Made by a program: the position numbers and the translations under genes | NCBI GenBank assembly: GCA_903813345.2 | Contig: CAIIXF020000009.1 | Coordinates: forward strand, 20,919,759-20,983,758 | Source of the DNA: Owenia fusiformis | Lineage: Eukaryota > Annelida > Polychaeta > Sabellida > Oweniidae | DNA length: 64,000 nucleotides | Reading direction: 5' to 3' | Notes under the pieces: model-generated | Database searches by the model: none | Seen by the model: the letters and a program-made list of their open reading frames with translations, nothing else | What the model was told of the DNA's origin: nothing | Part shown: positions 22,401-34,972 of the stretch, piece by piece | Layout: each line of letters opens with the position of its first letter | Numbering within the stretch: the first letter of the stretch is position 1

Positions 22401-25400
22401 CTTTCAATCACACCATCCTCTTGAACACAAAATGTCGGTAATTTCTACGTTAATAGGAAGAGCAAAATAGCATTAGAAACATGCAGTTATCCAAAATGGA
22501 CTATTAAAAAGACGCAGGAACTTTTTGAACGTAAAGCAGATACAAACAAGGACAAGACAGAAATAAAAAAGGTAGTAACCATACCCCATGTGAAAAATGT
22601 ATCAGAGCAAATTAGAATAATAATGAAGAAAAAAGATAAAGTGGTAATTTTGCCTAATCATTTAATTTGCCTATTTCCTAATTTTTGCCTGGATCGGAAA
22701 ATTAAATGTCGGAAATATTGTCTTTATAATGTTATCCAATGGGAGGTTTCATCTCATTAGGAAAATTAAAATTAGGAAAATGATGAAATTTGACCATTCG
22801 GAAAATTAACCACTCGGATTAAATACCACTTATACAGTATCTAAGTAGCCTTTAAACCTATGCATGCAAACACTTCGAAATATTTTCATTCATCCTAAAG
22901 ATAATGTCAAACAGGATCGCATTTAGCGAACGTGGTATATCAAGTTCCATGCAGCAATAGTAATAAAAGTTACATAGGAGAAACAAGTAGACCTCTTGGT
23001 ACTCGCATCAATGAACACAAAACAGAAGCAGATGAGAAAAAGAGTCACTACACTAGAAACAAAAAAAGATTCTTTTAACAGCTTTAATAAATCAGCGATT
23101 ACAGATCATATTCTCCAAGTAAACCACGAAATTGATTGGAACAAATATAAAATAGTTAGCACAGAAAGAAACAGAAACAATAGGTTGATAAGAAAAGCCA
23201 TTCACATTTGAAAACATAAAAACGTCAATGGAGACATGGGCAACTTCAATCTAGATCGCTTGTGGGATGAAGTTATATTGCCATAGCAATTAAGTATTTT
23301 TTGACGTTGTTAAGGTTTAATGGCGTAATAGTAGATTTACCTGTATTCATTTCAACTGTTTTCAATTTAAATTTAGTGATCATGGATGCAGTTTGCATTC
23401 GAAACGTCTAAAACAAAAAAAATTGTAATAAAGTCTGTGACATTGAACACTTATAAATGGATTTATGTGCTGTTTGGAGCCTATAATTGAGATGAATGAA
23501 AAGTGCAATTCCACATATGGGCCAATTACGATAATTGATATTTCAAAAAATACAAAATTCGAAAATTAAAATATTCATATGACGATGGATTTTTCTTGAA
23601 TTGCAAAGGAAACACATTATATTTTATAAATTCGTAAGCGGCATCATTGGAACTATATTGGCATTTCGTAACCTGAGCAATTTTCAAAGGAATAAAAAAT
23701 TAACATATTTTCGATAATCGTTCAATAAGTCTGGTTTAATTTCAAATAAGATATTATTTATCACATTTGTGTGTGTCAGACAAACAATACACATGTTTCA
23801 TTGGATATTGAATTGTAAAAATAAAAATGTAAATAGAGTCAACGTTATCGTTTGAAATTATTAGCCAGAAATTATTTTGAACGACCCCTATGTCAAAAGG
23901 GATAATTTTTTTTTAAGTTTCAAAGCCCACTTTGAAACTGAAGTACAGTTCCTTAATAGGTCGTTCAGTTTTCTTGTTTTTGTTCTACACAACACTTGTA
24001 TTTAATCCCGGGTATTTAATAGCCACACGTAATTATTAATAAGCGTAATCAGATTATTTAAAGCGTCGAAATAGCTTATTTTCCTCGACGTATCTACACA
24101 AACCTATTCACTTACCGTTATATAGAGCGACCTAGATGCGCCAATAATATTATTTTCACTCATCGGCTTTAGTGGCCCGCAATACCTTTTATTTCATTCA
24201 TTTGAGACGCAATTGATATATTGGCAACAAATAAAATGTTCTGAATGATTCTTCTTCATTTTGGAATGTTTCTCCTACCCGATATTCAAAGATGTGTCTT
24301 AAATATTATACTTTACATTGATCACGATCTTGTACTTTCTGTCTTTACGACTCCCGTTCACATTTGCTGTTGATTTGAGTTGTTGATTGCATTGCCTTCA
24401 ATTCAACTTCAATTCCAACTAAATCCGATTAATCAATTAAGAAATGTAATATCATGTTTATCCAAGCAAATAATTGTAACAACTACATTATTTTTTAGCA
24501 GTTTTGACACCTAAGCAGGGTAGCCTAGTGGCGTAGACTGAGGCTACTTTGCGGTTGAACGTCGTGGGATACGGAGGTCCCGCGTTCGAGCCCCAGGTAC
24601 AGAGTTGTTGATCATTGTCACTACGGACACCCGGTCCGAAGGTCCAACCGTTTACTGGCCCTTGGCTTGGGTTGGTTCTCTGGCCGCTCTTGCCGGAGAC
24701 AGATTGTGAGACTGTGGTTGGTTCCTCCACTAACGTGCTTTAGTAAACTCCGGGAGTCATATAGTATGGTAGCGGGCCCCCACCAAGGGCAGTAGTGGAA
24801 CGACGCAAATCGGTCCCAGTATGGTTGCCTTGCAACTGAAGAGACTCGAGGAAATCATGCCATTCGCAGTGACCCAGAAAAGACTTTTGCTTCTTAATTT
24901 GACGTTTTAGTTCATTTATTTACATACTTTATTCATATAACTTTCCAGGCAGTTATGATTTTTATTGGTCAAATGAATGAACGAGACATCTAGATACTAT
25001 TAAATACATCTAGTATCAAAACCATAATTCGATTTGTCGGACATATATAAAATAACACTTGAAAACACAACACACATAGCTGCAATATCCGTAGCATTTG
25101 GCACAGTCGGTTCCCACGCTCTATCATTTTGTACGGTCATCATAAGATAAGGAGGTACGGTTTATTAGACCATGGGCTTTCAACAGAGTCAATAAATTGG
25201 CATGGATACTTTGAAAAATTAGGTAGCAACAAAGGGAAACACCGGAAATAATCCAGAAATGTTCACACCATTGTTTTCGTTAGTTATGGCAAGGCCCCGG
25301 AGGAAAAACAGCATTCGTGGGTAGCTTAATTTTTGTACCAATTAGAGCCATGCCTTTAACTCAACCAAGAACCGTGGGGCAAAATCCCTCTGGGTCCCAA

Positions 25401-28400
25401 TTCAATTGAGAATCAATTCAAATCAAAATCAAATTGGTCAGATGACCTGCTAAGCCATGGGCTTTCAATTAGAAACATATGTATTCAATGTTTAAAATAA
25501 TGAAACTGAAATATTTGGCAAAATAATTGATATTTCGTGAGTGGGAATGAAAACTGATGATAGAAATAATATCAGTAGCCAAAAACTGTATAGCAATTTA
25601 AACATGGAAATGATGCCAATTTAGAAGTATTTTATATGAAAAAAATGTTTGTCAAATGGTTAGAAGATGAAATAACTTCAGAATTAATGGGATCATTGAG
25701 GCACACATTGATAAAATCACACTTGGATTTGGAAAAATTTAAAGTAAAACAAATAATCAAACATAAATAAAAGAATTATGACTTTATCCTCTATGAAATA
25801 CAGAAATTGATGGTTAATTGGAATTAAGTTTGTTGAGACGACCCCTCAATCCGAAACGCCTAGCATCAGTTAAAAAATTTCTGGCCGCAACTGAGATGTA
25901 AAGATGTTCAAAGATTTTAAATTAAGCTTTATCTGAAAATATGTCTTTGCGAGATAAACTTTTAATTGAATATGAATATATAAAAAACTGATTAACATCC
26001 AGTCTCATATTAAAAAGTTTAAAGTTAAAATATTGTGGAAGTAAATAAAAATGAATTTTTAAGTTTGCAAGACTTGTCTGTTCAATTAAAAAAATCATTT
26101 ATAATTTGAACCAAGGTGTATGGTAAAGTAATATTTAAACTATCTATTTTATGCTCGTACAGTAGAATTTCTCTTGGCTTTTCAACATAGCACCATACGA
26201 GGGTTGTCCCATAAGTCTTGAAATTTTTATTCTAATTCAAAAAGATTTTGATGAATTTGGCTGAAAATTGGTATATATCAAGATCAATCAATTATCTTCA
26301 ACATGTGATAGTTTCATAACAAAATTATGAACTTGAGTAACTATTATGGTTGCTATGGTAACCGGGGGAGTCGGGGGGTGGGGCAGTAATGAAATATAGT
26401 AAAAATGTAAAATGGAGCCGTGGGAGTATTAAGGATTTTAAAGGATGGTATGTATCTTAAATTGTGAATCACCTGTCAAGATTGACAAAAACACTGTATT
26501 CTTGGTAAAATCTTATGAAATACCTCTGTGATGTCATAATAAACTAGCACAATTGCTCAATTTTGGTACAGAGCCACAGCATTTTGAAAATCAAAATGGC
26601 AGGGATTTTGTCACCAGATGTTAAATCTTTGCGTGCAGTTGTGCAATACCACGCCTCCTTAAGGCATACACCTACACAAACAAGAACAGCCATGGAAAAA
26701 GTATATAGACAGTAAACTCCAAGTGCACCTACAGTATGGAGGTGATAGAAGAAGTTAAAAACTGGAGATACCAGCCTGGAAGATCCTCCTAGAAGTGGAA
26801 GGCCAAAATCCAGTGACAATCTCATATCACATATTGCAGATAGAGTAGGCCTATAAGGGCTGAAATGAGAACTACTCAGTGTAGGAAGATCGCTTAGACT
26901 TTGATATTAGTAAGAGTACTGCTCACAGAGTGATGAAGAAAGACCTTTGGATGTCAAAGGTAGCCCCTAGATTCATTCCACATATTCTGACAGAGGAGCA
27001 GAAAAGGCAACGTGTTGAGCTGAGCCAGGGGTTCCCAAATCCTTAATTTTTACGTCATATTTGTATTTTTATCCTGTTTTCTGCCCCGGGTACCCCCAAC
27101 ATTCCATTTTTAATCATCTGTAACATTACCAAATGATCTTATTATGCTATGAAACTTACAGAGATAGTAGAAATATATCTACGTTACAAAATGTGAAATT
27201 TTAATCATTGTATCTCAAATATTCTATGAATAAGAATAAAAATTTCAAGACTTATGGGACAACCCTCGTATTTGACTTTTCAGGCTCCACTTTTATTATT
27301 CTATGCCTATATAATGTTACTGTGCACTATCATACATGTACATAATCATGTGTCTACATGACGTTTTGAAAGAGTATAGAGCTAGATTCAAAGCACTGTT
27401 CTTGCGGGTTTCAAATGAAAATATGGAAAACGCGCGAGTATGAGGACTTCAACTTTTTATGTCTACACTGACAATTGAACTTGAAATTCCCGCTGTACTG
27501 AAAAGATATAGTCCCACGCGGAAGTGCACGTCATAAAACTGATGGGTGAAGGCAATGTGCCCGTACTACTGGCAAGGATTTCGGTGCAACGCGCATCGGT
27601 AGGCCTATATGTTGGTTTTCGGCACAATGCGCGTCGGTATAATGCTTTCGGTATAATACGCGTCGGTAAAATGAGGTGATAGCAACATCTTGAATTCGCA
27701 AGCTCGGTTTTCACTGCATTCCGACCGACGGGAGCCGAGTGTGAACGAATATGTCTACCAATCCGAGTCTCATTGATGAAGTGACCATACGGTTATGGTG
27801 ACATAGCGGGTCGCCGTGATATAATTATACCCGAAAGAAAAGAACTCTTTGATAGGCCTAAACATCCTAAGACTCTAATTCCTGTTTAGACTGATGATTA
27901 GTTAGAACAAAATTGTCTTGAAGAAAAATGATGTTTTGGCGTAATGCTGATTAATTTGAGTGTGGCATGATTAGATTGACGGTGTTTGTGTTTATTAGGG
28001 AGTTGAGGCTTGCAATGTTTTTCACAACCTAAACGTGAACGAAAAATGTCTAAGCAATGCATTTGTATGGGCGATTGGTCATACGTATACGATTTTATAT
28101 GCAAGCTTAAACTCCCTATTTTCAGTTCTGTATTGGGGCATTATACACTAGGCTTCTTGAAATATAGAGCAAAATTGTTAATTCAAATTTACAAGGTATT
28201 AGTAGGTGGAATTACACCTACGATGTAAAAGCGCTTTTTAAAATCCTATCGGGTTTCGACCCGCCTTTAGAGTCAGGTGTAATGACGATCGCGGATTTAG
28301 AAAAGCGCTTTTGTAATCCTCCCAGACCCCTAGTCATTAAAAACCGCTTTCACACCCAAAGGCGGTTTAACGTGTAGGTGTAATACCGATTTTTTTTCAA

Positions 28401-31400
28401 GGCGCTTTAACTCGATTTTACACTGAACGAAAACTATATTTGCGCATGAGCATCAAGCATGTTATTGATTTCCGGTGTGGAGGAAACTTCAAAAAACAAA
28501 ATTCAAATATTGTGCAAAACTCAATCAAATCACCAAAATGTCGAAACAAAGTAGAATTTATTGGGACCACGTCAATACTGAGCGTATGCTTTCGAAATTT
28601 GTAAATAGAATAACCGTAAATTAAATAAATAATATAATACTATTGACGACGGATATTGATGATTCAGCATCCCGAACAGAAGAAAGTAGCTAATATTTTG
28701 AGCACCATAGTATTATTGAATAGCTCTTCTCGATCACTTTGACGCTCACTGGGCCAAAAATCTAAAGTCTTATATGTATACGCCCATGGGCGTATAAAAA
28801 ATGATAAAATAACGGACAATATTACCCCTTCTTTCAGTTATACGCCCAGGGCTTATATACGAGAAATTCCGGTACTATTGTAGATTGGGGAAGGCGAGGG
28901 GAGGGGATGATTGAATAGTTGAAATTACCTCTCTACAATGAAGTCAAAAAAATGACGAGATCTTTGTCTTGTCCACATCGTTCGTTCCTGACCCATATTA
29001 CCAAGGATGCCAAACAGCCCCAACAAAAGTACCATCTTCATTTTACTGGATCTCTCTTGGATCTCTCCTAACGACCGAGCTTCTCTCTTTGCGCGCTCGT
29101 GCATTGTTTTCCATGCTTTCTTTAGCACATATTTGTTAACGCCAGAGGTAGATTGAATACGATTTAAGAAAAAAGGAACATACAGTATCGGATCATTTTG
29201 AATCTCCAGAGATGGCGCTACGGTTCAAAGTGTATATCTAAATAGCAGATTTTGATGCAAATGCGATGGTTGATGGCAAATTTTTGTCTTAAATCAGTCT
29301 AAAAGCGCTTTAGAAAAATCAAGTGTAATCACGAAAAGTTGTCTTCAAGGCGCTTTTAAAATTCTGGTGTAATCAGGATTGCGGTTTTCTAGCCTACGTT
29401 ACCCAAAACGCCTTGAAAACGCCTTTAGCCATGAAATAGGTGTAATTCCACTAAGTGTCGTAATTGTATTCTCTCGGTATTAAGATTGCTTTTTCAGAGT
29501 GAGTATTGTGTTTCTTATTCATTTCCTCTTTGGGTTCGTCTAATATCGAAATAACCGGCGTTTAATTTGATACCTGAAACGTATCACTTGCACGGCATCA
29601 AAGGCAATTCATAATTAATATCCACAAGAACGATAAACATCATTCTGACACTCATAGCATCTCTCTCTCTGTTGCATCGCAGCAGCATAGAGATGGAGAG
29701 GGCGTGGCTTACCACGATGGATAAACATGCAGAAGATAAAGGATAGTTGAGCTTCAATGTGATAAACAATAATGAATATTATTAAGTATATTGTCTTTTC
29801 TTTGAAAACGCAGGTTCAGTTATTTTGACGCCATTTCTTGTTTCATTGCGGTCGGTTACACATGGAAGGATAAACTACACACAATATTATTCAGGAGTTA
29901 ACCTTCAGTGTTTTCTCTCTATTAACTTTAATTCCCTGTGCAGTATTCTACTGGCATGAGTTGTACATACCTTAAGTTTGCTGTGATTTTCTCTATGGCT
30001 TACTTACTATGGCTGAACTCAACGGTAAATTAATCTAAGGTTCCTGCATTACCTGCGTTGTGCCCACAACCATGTTGTGGTCTCTGCACGGAACTGCAAA
30101 GTCGGGTGATAGCCGGATACCCCCCCCCCTTCAAGCCACACTGCAGCGTCCCATTTACCTGGGTTGTACCTTCATTAAAGCCACTGCAGTGACCCACTCG
30201 AATCACTTAGGTTGTAACTGCATTAAGGACACTGCATTGTCCCACTCACCTGGGTTGTACCTACATTAAAGCCACTGCAGCGTCCAACTAACCTGGGTTG
30301 TACCTACATTAACGCCACTGCGGCGTCCCGCTAACCTGAGTTGTACCTACATTAACGCCACTGCAGTGTCCCACTCACCTGGGTTGTATCTATCCGAGCA
30401 GGTGTAGAAGTCTCCGTGTTTACAGGAACATCCTGATCCCCAACGGTCATTTGTGACAACAGTGTCTTTAACAGGACTAAAATCAAATCAATACTAGTAT
30501 ACGGCTGTTATGGAGATTCAATGGCAGAACATGACGAATGTATTTTCAAAGTGTGTAGAAACTCTGATTGCAGTGGCTCATTGATTAAAAGAGAACAATG
30601 GAGAAGGGGAGTTCAACATGAGTTGTATTCCATTCCCGATTCCATTTGATGAGACTCGACCTAATACTATGCCAATCAGTGTACTCTTCGTTTCCCTCTT
30701 GCTTCAGAAACGCTTCGATCGTATTTTAGGAGATATTTCGGGATACTTTCTACACGGAGTACCTTTCATTGTAAAGCCACGCAATGAAGTCTGTAGAATT
30801 CCAGTACCAATCCTTGGCCTCCCAATCACCATCTGACCAGATAACATCTGGTTTGTAGGCATTAACAATCTCTATCAACTCGGGTAAAGTCTTTTCCTTT
30901 GGAATGAAAATTAAGTCCAATGTAGTTGAATATGTAGACGTTTTCACTATTAATGTACCTCTGAGATTGAATTTTTCGAGAATTGTTTACTTTACTGTAG
31001 GCTTATTAAATGAACAAGCAGAGGACCAAAAATGATAGACCCTCTTACTATAAACAGCTTCAAAGCGTTTTTCCCAATATTTTCCAATGTCTATATATAG
31101 TCTTTTTATCATAAATGGTAGAGCTGATGGGAAGGGGTTTCGACCAGTGGTGGAGCTGCCGGGAAGTAAATTCCAACTAAAGATAAAGCCAGTGCCGGGC
31201 AGCGAGGTCAGACCCTTAGTGGAGCTACATGGAAGGGAGTTAAAATCCATGGTGGAACTACCAGGTAGCGATTTACAACCGCTGAGAAGTTGCTTACCAT
31301 GACAAACTTGTTCGTTTGGAACTTGTTAGCTTTGTCCTGAAGGTAGAGAGGATGAAACCATTCAAATAGAGAGTGGTAGAGACCAAAGTGGGTGTTGGTG

Positions 31401-32367
31401 CGACTACGGATGGCACTTGCAAGATCACCTAAAATTGATTGTAGCAATAAACCGCCAATCATATAAGATTAGCAGAGTAAAGGGGTGGCAAATTTGAGCT
31501 TTGATATTTGATAATACCAACTGTACAATTATGACATTGATTGTATTAATGCTGCTGGCAATGATATGGATGTTGTACTTGACGTCTATGTGTTACTGGT
31601 AATTCTGATCAAATTCTGATTCTAACCAAAGTTTGATAAGGTGGGTACTGTATCGGACACAGCGCTGTTCAATTCTTATAAACATTTTAGTTAAGAGTAC
31701 CTATAAGGTCCCTATGAGGTCCAACATCCAGAGAATTCCAGTTGAAGGAAACGTTGGAGGGCCAGTGTGTGAATCCCTCGTGGTGCTTGCTGCTGAGAAC
31801 GATGTACCTGTAAAATATAAAAACATGTAATAGGTATGAATATCTCGTTATAGTTCCACTAAGAACAATTGAACTCTTATCCTAATGCGTTTTGAAGAAT
31901 ATTGAGAAGACTATTACAAAAAACATTCTCTCAATTGTATTTTGCTTATTTTCAGGTTTCATTCTCTCAATTATTCTTTCAAACACTTACCTTGCTCCTG
32001 ATTCATTGAACATATCAGCCCATAACTCTGGATCATAGAACTCCGCTGTGAACATTGGAGCAAAGTCGGCGTATTCAAACCCAGGAGGGTAGTTAGCTTT
32101 CATGAAGTCAACGTAAGCTTGGGCATGTCTCCCCTTCCAATTCCACCAGAACCATTCCGACCCAAAACTAGGTACTGAATAGACACCCCAATTGATGAAA
32201 ATACCAAACTTTGCCTCGTCATACCAGGTCGGTATAGGCCTACTGTCCAAGGACTCCCATGTTGGGGAGTAGTGAATACATTGACACGTGAAGCCGAGGA
32301 TGCTCCATATGATGAAAATGTTCCTTATGTTTATGTGCCAAACTGATTCCATTGTCATTTCATACAA
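16402..32367 (-). CDS. alpha-L-fucosidase B (GH29), 467 aa
   Basis: Eight exons join in frame: 32367-31991, 31807-31701, 31428-31298, 30896-30763, 30476-30379, 17800-17668, 17027-16857 and 16654-16402. The total is 1404 nt, matching the usual ~466 aa of animal lysosomal or secreted fucosidases. A hydrophobic N-terminus ([11 protein letters not shown]) suggests a signal peptide; starts at M1, M4 or M6 are possible. GH29 landmarks: [30 protein letters not shown] in exon 2, nucleophile motif [16 protein letters not shown] in exon 4 (Asp227 from M1), NDRWGSG in exon 5, SWGYRR in exon 6, [11 protein letters not shown] in exon 7 and the C-terminal beta-domain in exon 8. The enzyme would remove alpha-L-fucose from glycans. 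Oddity: the conserved FIHWG histidine is Asn. Intron 5 is 12.6 kb and full of transposons; unassigned parts (17801-18475, 23290-24510, 24890-26190, 29455-30130) are AT-rich without genes I can support. Confidence 0.95.
19907..20620 (+). pseudogene. transposon-associated ORF with CTHEE-DTRLFVH and GDTDVVVLA motifs, broken
   Basis: One frame runs 19907-20428 (173 aa) and, after a stop, another continues 20438-20620. Motifs: [53 protein letters not shown], and [18 protein letters not shown]. From memory, these occur in a widespread unnamed repetitive protein of cnidarians and molluscs; the TDVVVLA stretch suggests a PIN/FEN-like nuclease fold, which is inference. The inverted partner on - lies at 19811-19468. 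A stop codon, and a SINE insertion at its end, make it non-functional. Confidence 0.6.
20594..20898. mobile_element. tRNA-related SINE inserted in the inverted duplication
   Basis: Comparison with the left arm shows that about 305 bp are extra here: gcagcatta is followed by the insert and then by gggcccaataag, continuous in the other arm. The head has a B-box-like gggtttgattctc, and the tail is taataataattatta. It is flanked by 'atta' on both sides. Confidence 0.7.
21872..22345 (-). mobile_element. Tc1/mariner-like fragment (transposase C-terminus)
   Basis: It begins with tacagtgtgtccccaaaaaa (a transposon-end type sequence). On - it encodes [19 protein letters not shown] followed by HVEG and a stop, resembling the C-terminal 'CI..GGHFE' end of mariner-group transposases. 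Most of the transposase is missing. A short similar end lies at 9478-9510 (acagggtgaaccaaaaaaag). Confidence 0.55.
22390..23286 (+). pseudogene. Penelope-like retroelement fragment: RT tail and GIY-YIG endonuclease
   Basis: [19 protein letters not shown] and, after breaks, [11 protein letters not shown] match the C-terminal end of Penelope-like reverse transcriptases. Then [30 protein letters not shown] and [20 protein letters not shown] give the GIY-YIG domain. A one-base frameshift occurs in the run of A before [16 protein letters not shown], and the frame ends WDEVILP-stop. A hairpin insert (about 22640-22815) interrupts the middle. It is a decayed copy in fucosidase B intron 5. Confidence 0.8.
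24514..24890 (+). mobile_element. tRNA-derived SINE
   Basis: An A box (gtagcctagtggcg) and a B box (gcgttcgagcccc) lie at tRNA spacing near 24521 and 24591, followed by about 290 bp of non-tRNA body ending near 'gcagtgacccag'. There is no intact tRNA cloverleaf, so it is not a working tRNA gene. The 80-aa antisense frame over it is chance. Confidence 0.8.
26196..27270 (+). mobile_element. deleted mariner-like transposon with intact terminal inverted repeats
   Basis: The ends tacgagggttgtcccataag and cttatgggacaaccctcgta are perfect inverted repeats and pairing continues through 'tcttgaaatttttattct'. The TA at each edge fits a TA target duplication. Inside, in the + direction, are [18 protein letters not shown] and later [16 protein letters not shown], typical of mariner transposases. 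Stops, frameshifts and an internal deletion (about 1.08 kb in total, and the catalytic part missing) make it inactive. Confidence 0.88.
27996..28118. repeat. 123-bp MITE TAGGGAGTT...AACTCCCTA, copy 1
   Basis: Ends tagggagttgaggcttgca and tgcaagcttaaactccctat pair. A copy in the opposite orientation lies at 62369-62489, in intron 1 of the BRI3 gene; both carry 'tatgggcgattggtcata' or its complement. Confidence 0.85.
28202..29453. mobile_element. 1.25 kb element with GTGGAATTACACCT ends and AAGCGCTTTT iterations
   Basis: gtaggtggaattacaccta at the left and taggtgtaattccac at the right are inverted. Both subterminal zones (28225-28420 and 29300-29440) repeat 'aaagcgctttt' and 'ggtgtaat'. On -, 29128-28925 encodes a basic 67-aa frame with [20 protein letters not shown] ending at a good donor (aggtaatt), vaguely like the start of a PIF/Harbinger nuclease; that is weak. 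The inner part is probably non-autonomous. Confidence 0.7.
30133..30391. repeat. 43-bp minisatellite that includes the exon 5 donor of fucosidase B
   Basis: About six units of 43 bp run from intron 5 into the end of exon 5. The unit contains acctgggttgtacctacatt and gccactgcagtgtccca. On -, each unit carries CCCAG|GT(G/T)AGT, i.e. the last codons of exon 5 (AACCCAG) plus its splice donor. The true donor is at 30379/30378, the rightmost unit. Upstream units have diverged. Confidence 0.85.
31110..31285. repeat. minisatellite in fucosidase B intron 3
   Basis: Diverged units of about 45 bp with 'gtggagct(a/g)c(c/a)(g/t)ggaa' recur at 31149, 31218 and 31252. They are non-coding and end just before the exon 3 donor at 31298. 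Confidence 0.6.
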
Positions 32368-34972
32368 ATAGGACCTAGGTTATTGTATTTTGTAGTTGTT
32401 CAAATCACATGATTGTTATTGCTTTGAATTGTCATTTAAACAAACCACGTTCATTGTGATATCATCGTGATCATATCTAACAAAGACATCAGAATTCCAC
32501 TTCTATCAGCACTTTATGTTTGAATATCCTGTTGACCTTCATTTAATGCAGGAGGTGTGTGCTGATAACACTGAGCATTGTTTTCATAAATATTGTTGGC
32601 CTGACAATATTGTTATTGCTGGTAGAGATATACATCGACTATGAAGTGTTATTTGAATGAGAATTGAAGTGTAGATCGTTAGTGGAATCATTTGGAGTAA
32701 GGCCGGTGTGAAAGAAATTATGGTCCCCTGGGGATTATGGTCCCCTTTCTAAACGGCCCTTACTGGTCCTGATTGTGTATAAGATAATAAGAGAGAGTTG
32801 TATTTAGGTCACCATATAAATCAATGGAGAGTAGGAACATAATTTGATAGGACCTCCTACCCTTTTACACCTGAATACAAAAATGGAGAAAATTAAAGGA
32901 TTACTGGGAGGATTGGAACAGGAGGAACGAGTTTTGGATAGACGTAATGGAAAATAAAATAAAAGGAAGATAAGAGGAGCTTGGGGAGTTTGGCTAAGTA
33001 AGAAGATTGAGGAGACTAGGATCAAATCGAGTTGAGAGGTTTCACCCTTGGGAAACAAAGGAATACAAGCGTTAATATTTAAAATGTCACCATCTACCAT
33101 TTGTAACAGACGCCGACCGTCGGACACCTTCCACAAATAAAAAGTTGAAACTTATAACAATATGTCGCCACTTCACATGGCGGTGACATTAATAACTGAC
33201 GTGGCTAGTTAACTGCGTCATCTCCTTAATCAACAATCCAAACCGTCATTTATTGAATCATCGTTTCTGTTCAAATCATACTGATGATCATGTAGTAATA
33301 TTAATTTATATAATTAAAACATAAAATTGATCTGTTAATTTTATGAAATACTCACTCGGCATGCTCATGCAGTGTCACGAGGAATGCAACAAATGTCCCC
33401 GTTACCTTGACTTCACATCATACGTTGACGTTAATGATTAGGTTAACTGATATTAAGTATTATGAACAAAACTTGTGTAATAAAACGTGTTTGCAATGTT
33501 CATCATGACTTTCAATAATTTGTGAAACGGATTTCATTTAACACTTTGATTACCTTATCTCGTTACTTCTCTTTCAGCTTCTAACATGAAGTACACGTAA
33601 AGTCATCCTAACCTATTACAACATTATTTATCTGTATCTGTTTTTAGAAAGTTGAACAAAATATCATTGTGTACGTTTAAAGTGATTTATTGATGTGAAA
33701 ATCTAATAGCATAATATCAGAAAATACAACATGTTTGAATTATAGCCATCATTTAATGCATGATTAATTTGGCACTACTTCGACATTTTGCATATTGCAA
33801 ACAAAGGAATCTATTTCTATTTAAAGTGGCATTTTCATGTTTTTGCAAGGGTTAGAATGGCACAGACATTGCATTTGCATTAATACATGAAAGGAACCCT
33901 ATGCTTAACATTTAAGGAAAGTCACAATTGGCATATATTTATGATAAACACCCTTGAATAAACATCGTCAAACTAGTGACAAATGTTTTTACAGATATTG
34001 GCCCGGTTCTCCAAATTAAAACGCTTGTCAAATTACACACAAATACAATATGCATTATTCATGTTCTGTGCAGCAACTCAAACATGTTGTACCTTGAATT
34101 TCATCATAATGGAATGTTTATTTATTAACTGCAATTTATTTGCACACAGATTATATGCATAGGGACTAGGTAGACAGAATGATGGAAGGGGATATGTCTG
34201 CATATTTTATTTTTTAAGTAGACACATTTCTCCAAAAGTAGTTTCGTTGTGTACCTTACACTGAACGAAATGCTAGGAGATTGTAGAGAGAGTACTAGTC
34301 TCAGAGCTGGCATTCTGATACTCAGACCATCTCTGCTATGCACAAGAAGGACACTGAGAGAAGGCTGTGATATCTCACGATGCAGAGCTGGCATCTTTCT
34401 GTCAACATTGGGACTATGCATATATACGACGTATACAGTCTGGTGCACTGTATGAGTATCTTTGGTAACATTGTACTACATAACCATGACATAACACTGC
34501 AAGAAGTATGAACATGTAAACTTTACATTCTACCGCAAGGTACAGAAAACAGTACAGTGACCCAATATGATAATATCAAGATGCTAAATGCCTGACTACA
34601 TAATATAGAAGGATGGTATATTTTGAGAATATTTTATATTTTTATGTTATTATCCTGCAATAGTAAATGTACTACTCTAAATAGAAAAAATACTGTATAC
34701 AGGTATATATACATCGTTCAGCTGCTTGAGTGTTTGAGATACATTTGATAGTTTTAATTAAAAATATTCTAAAAATAATGTACAGAAATATTTGCAAAAA
34801 ACAACATTTAATCTAATTTCCATTGCAAGAGTATATAGTACTATATATTGGTTTACTTTAAGTTAAACTCTGAAAATTACTTCATTGTTGGTGTTCAAAT
34901 TGCAATACGCAGAAATGAATGAAGAGCAAATGAGCAAAAGTTGTTGCACTTAAAGAATGCTAAACCTTTGAC
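32368..34972. other. intergenic between fucosidases A and B
   Basis: The 2.6 kb between the stop of A and the start of B holds a copy of the GTCACCAC repeat (33060-33190) and AT-rich sequence with no exon-like frames. Candidate signals for the 3' end of A are ATTAAA on - near 34806 and AATAAA near 34117. The promoter of B should lie here; no clear TATA element was found. Confidence 0.5.
33060..33190. repeat. GTCACCAC repeat family, copy 1
   Basis: It contains aatgtcaccatctaccattt, 'gtaacagacgcc' and, at the end, 'aacaatatgtcgccacttca' with 'ggcggtgacat'. Relatives are at 35283-35400, 36238-36420 and 63525-63645. Confidence 0.75.

Noticed and set aside
24514-24600. Possible tRNA gene (A and B boxes present)
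   Set aside because: No full cloverleaf and a 290-bp non-tRNA body follows; it is the head of a SINE.
30133-30391. CRISPR-like regular repeat
   Set aside because: Units are adjacent tandem 43-bp repeats without unique spacers, in an animal intron; it is a minisatellite.
16402-32367. Fucosidase B as a pseudogene because of the Asn substitution and large transposon load
   Set aside because: All eight exons are open, in phase and with good splice sites, and lengths match gene A.
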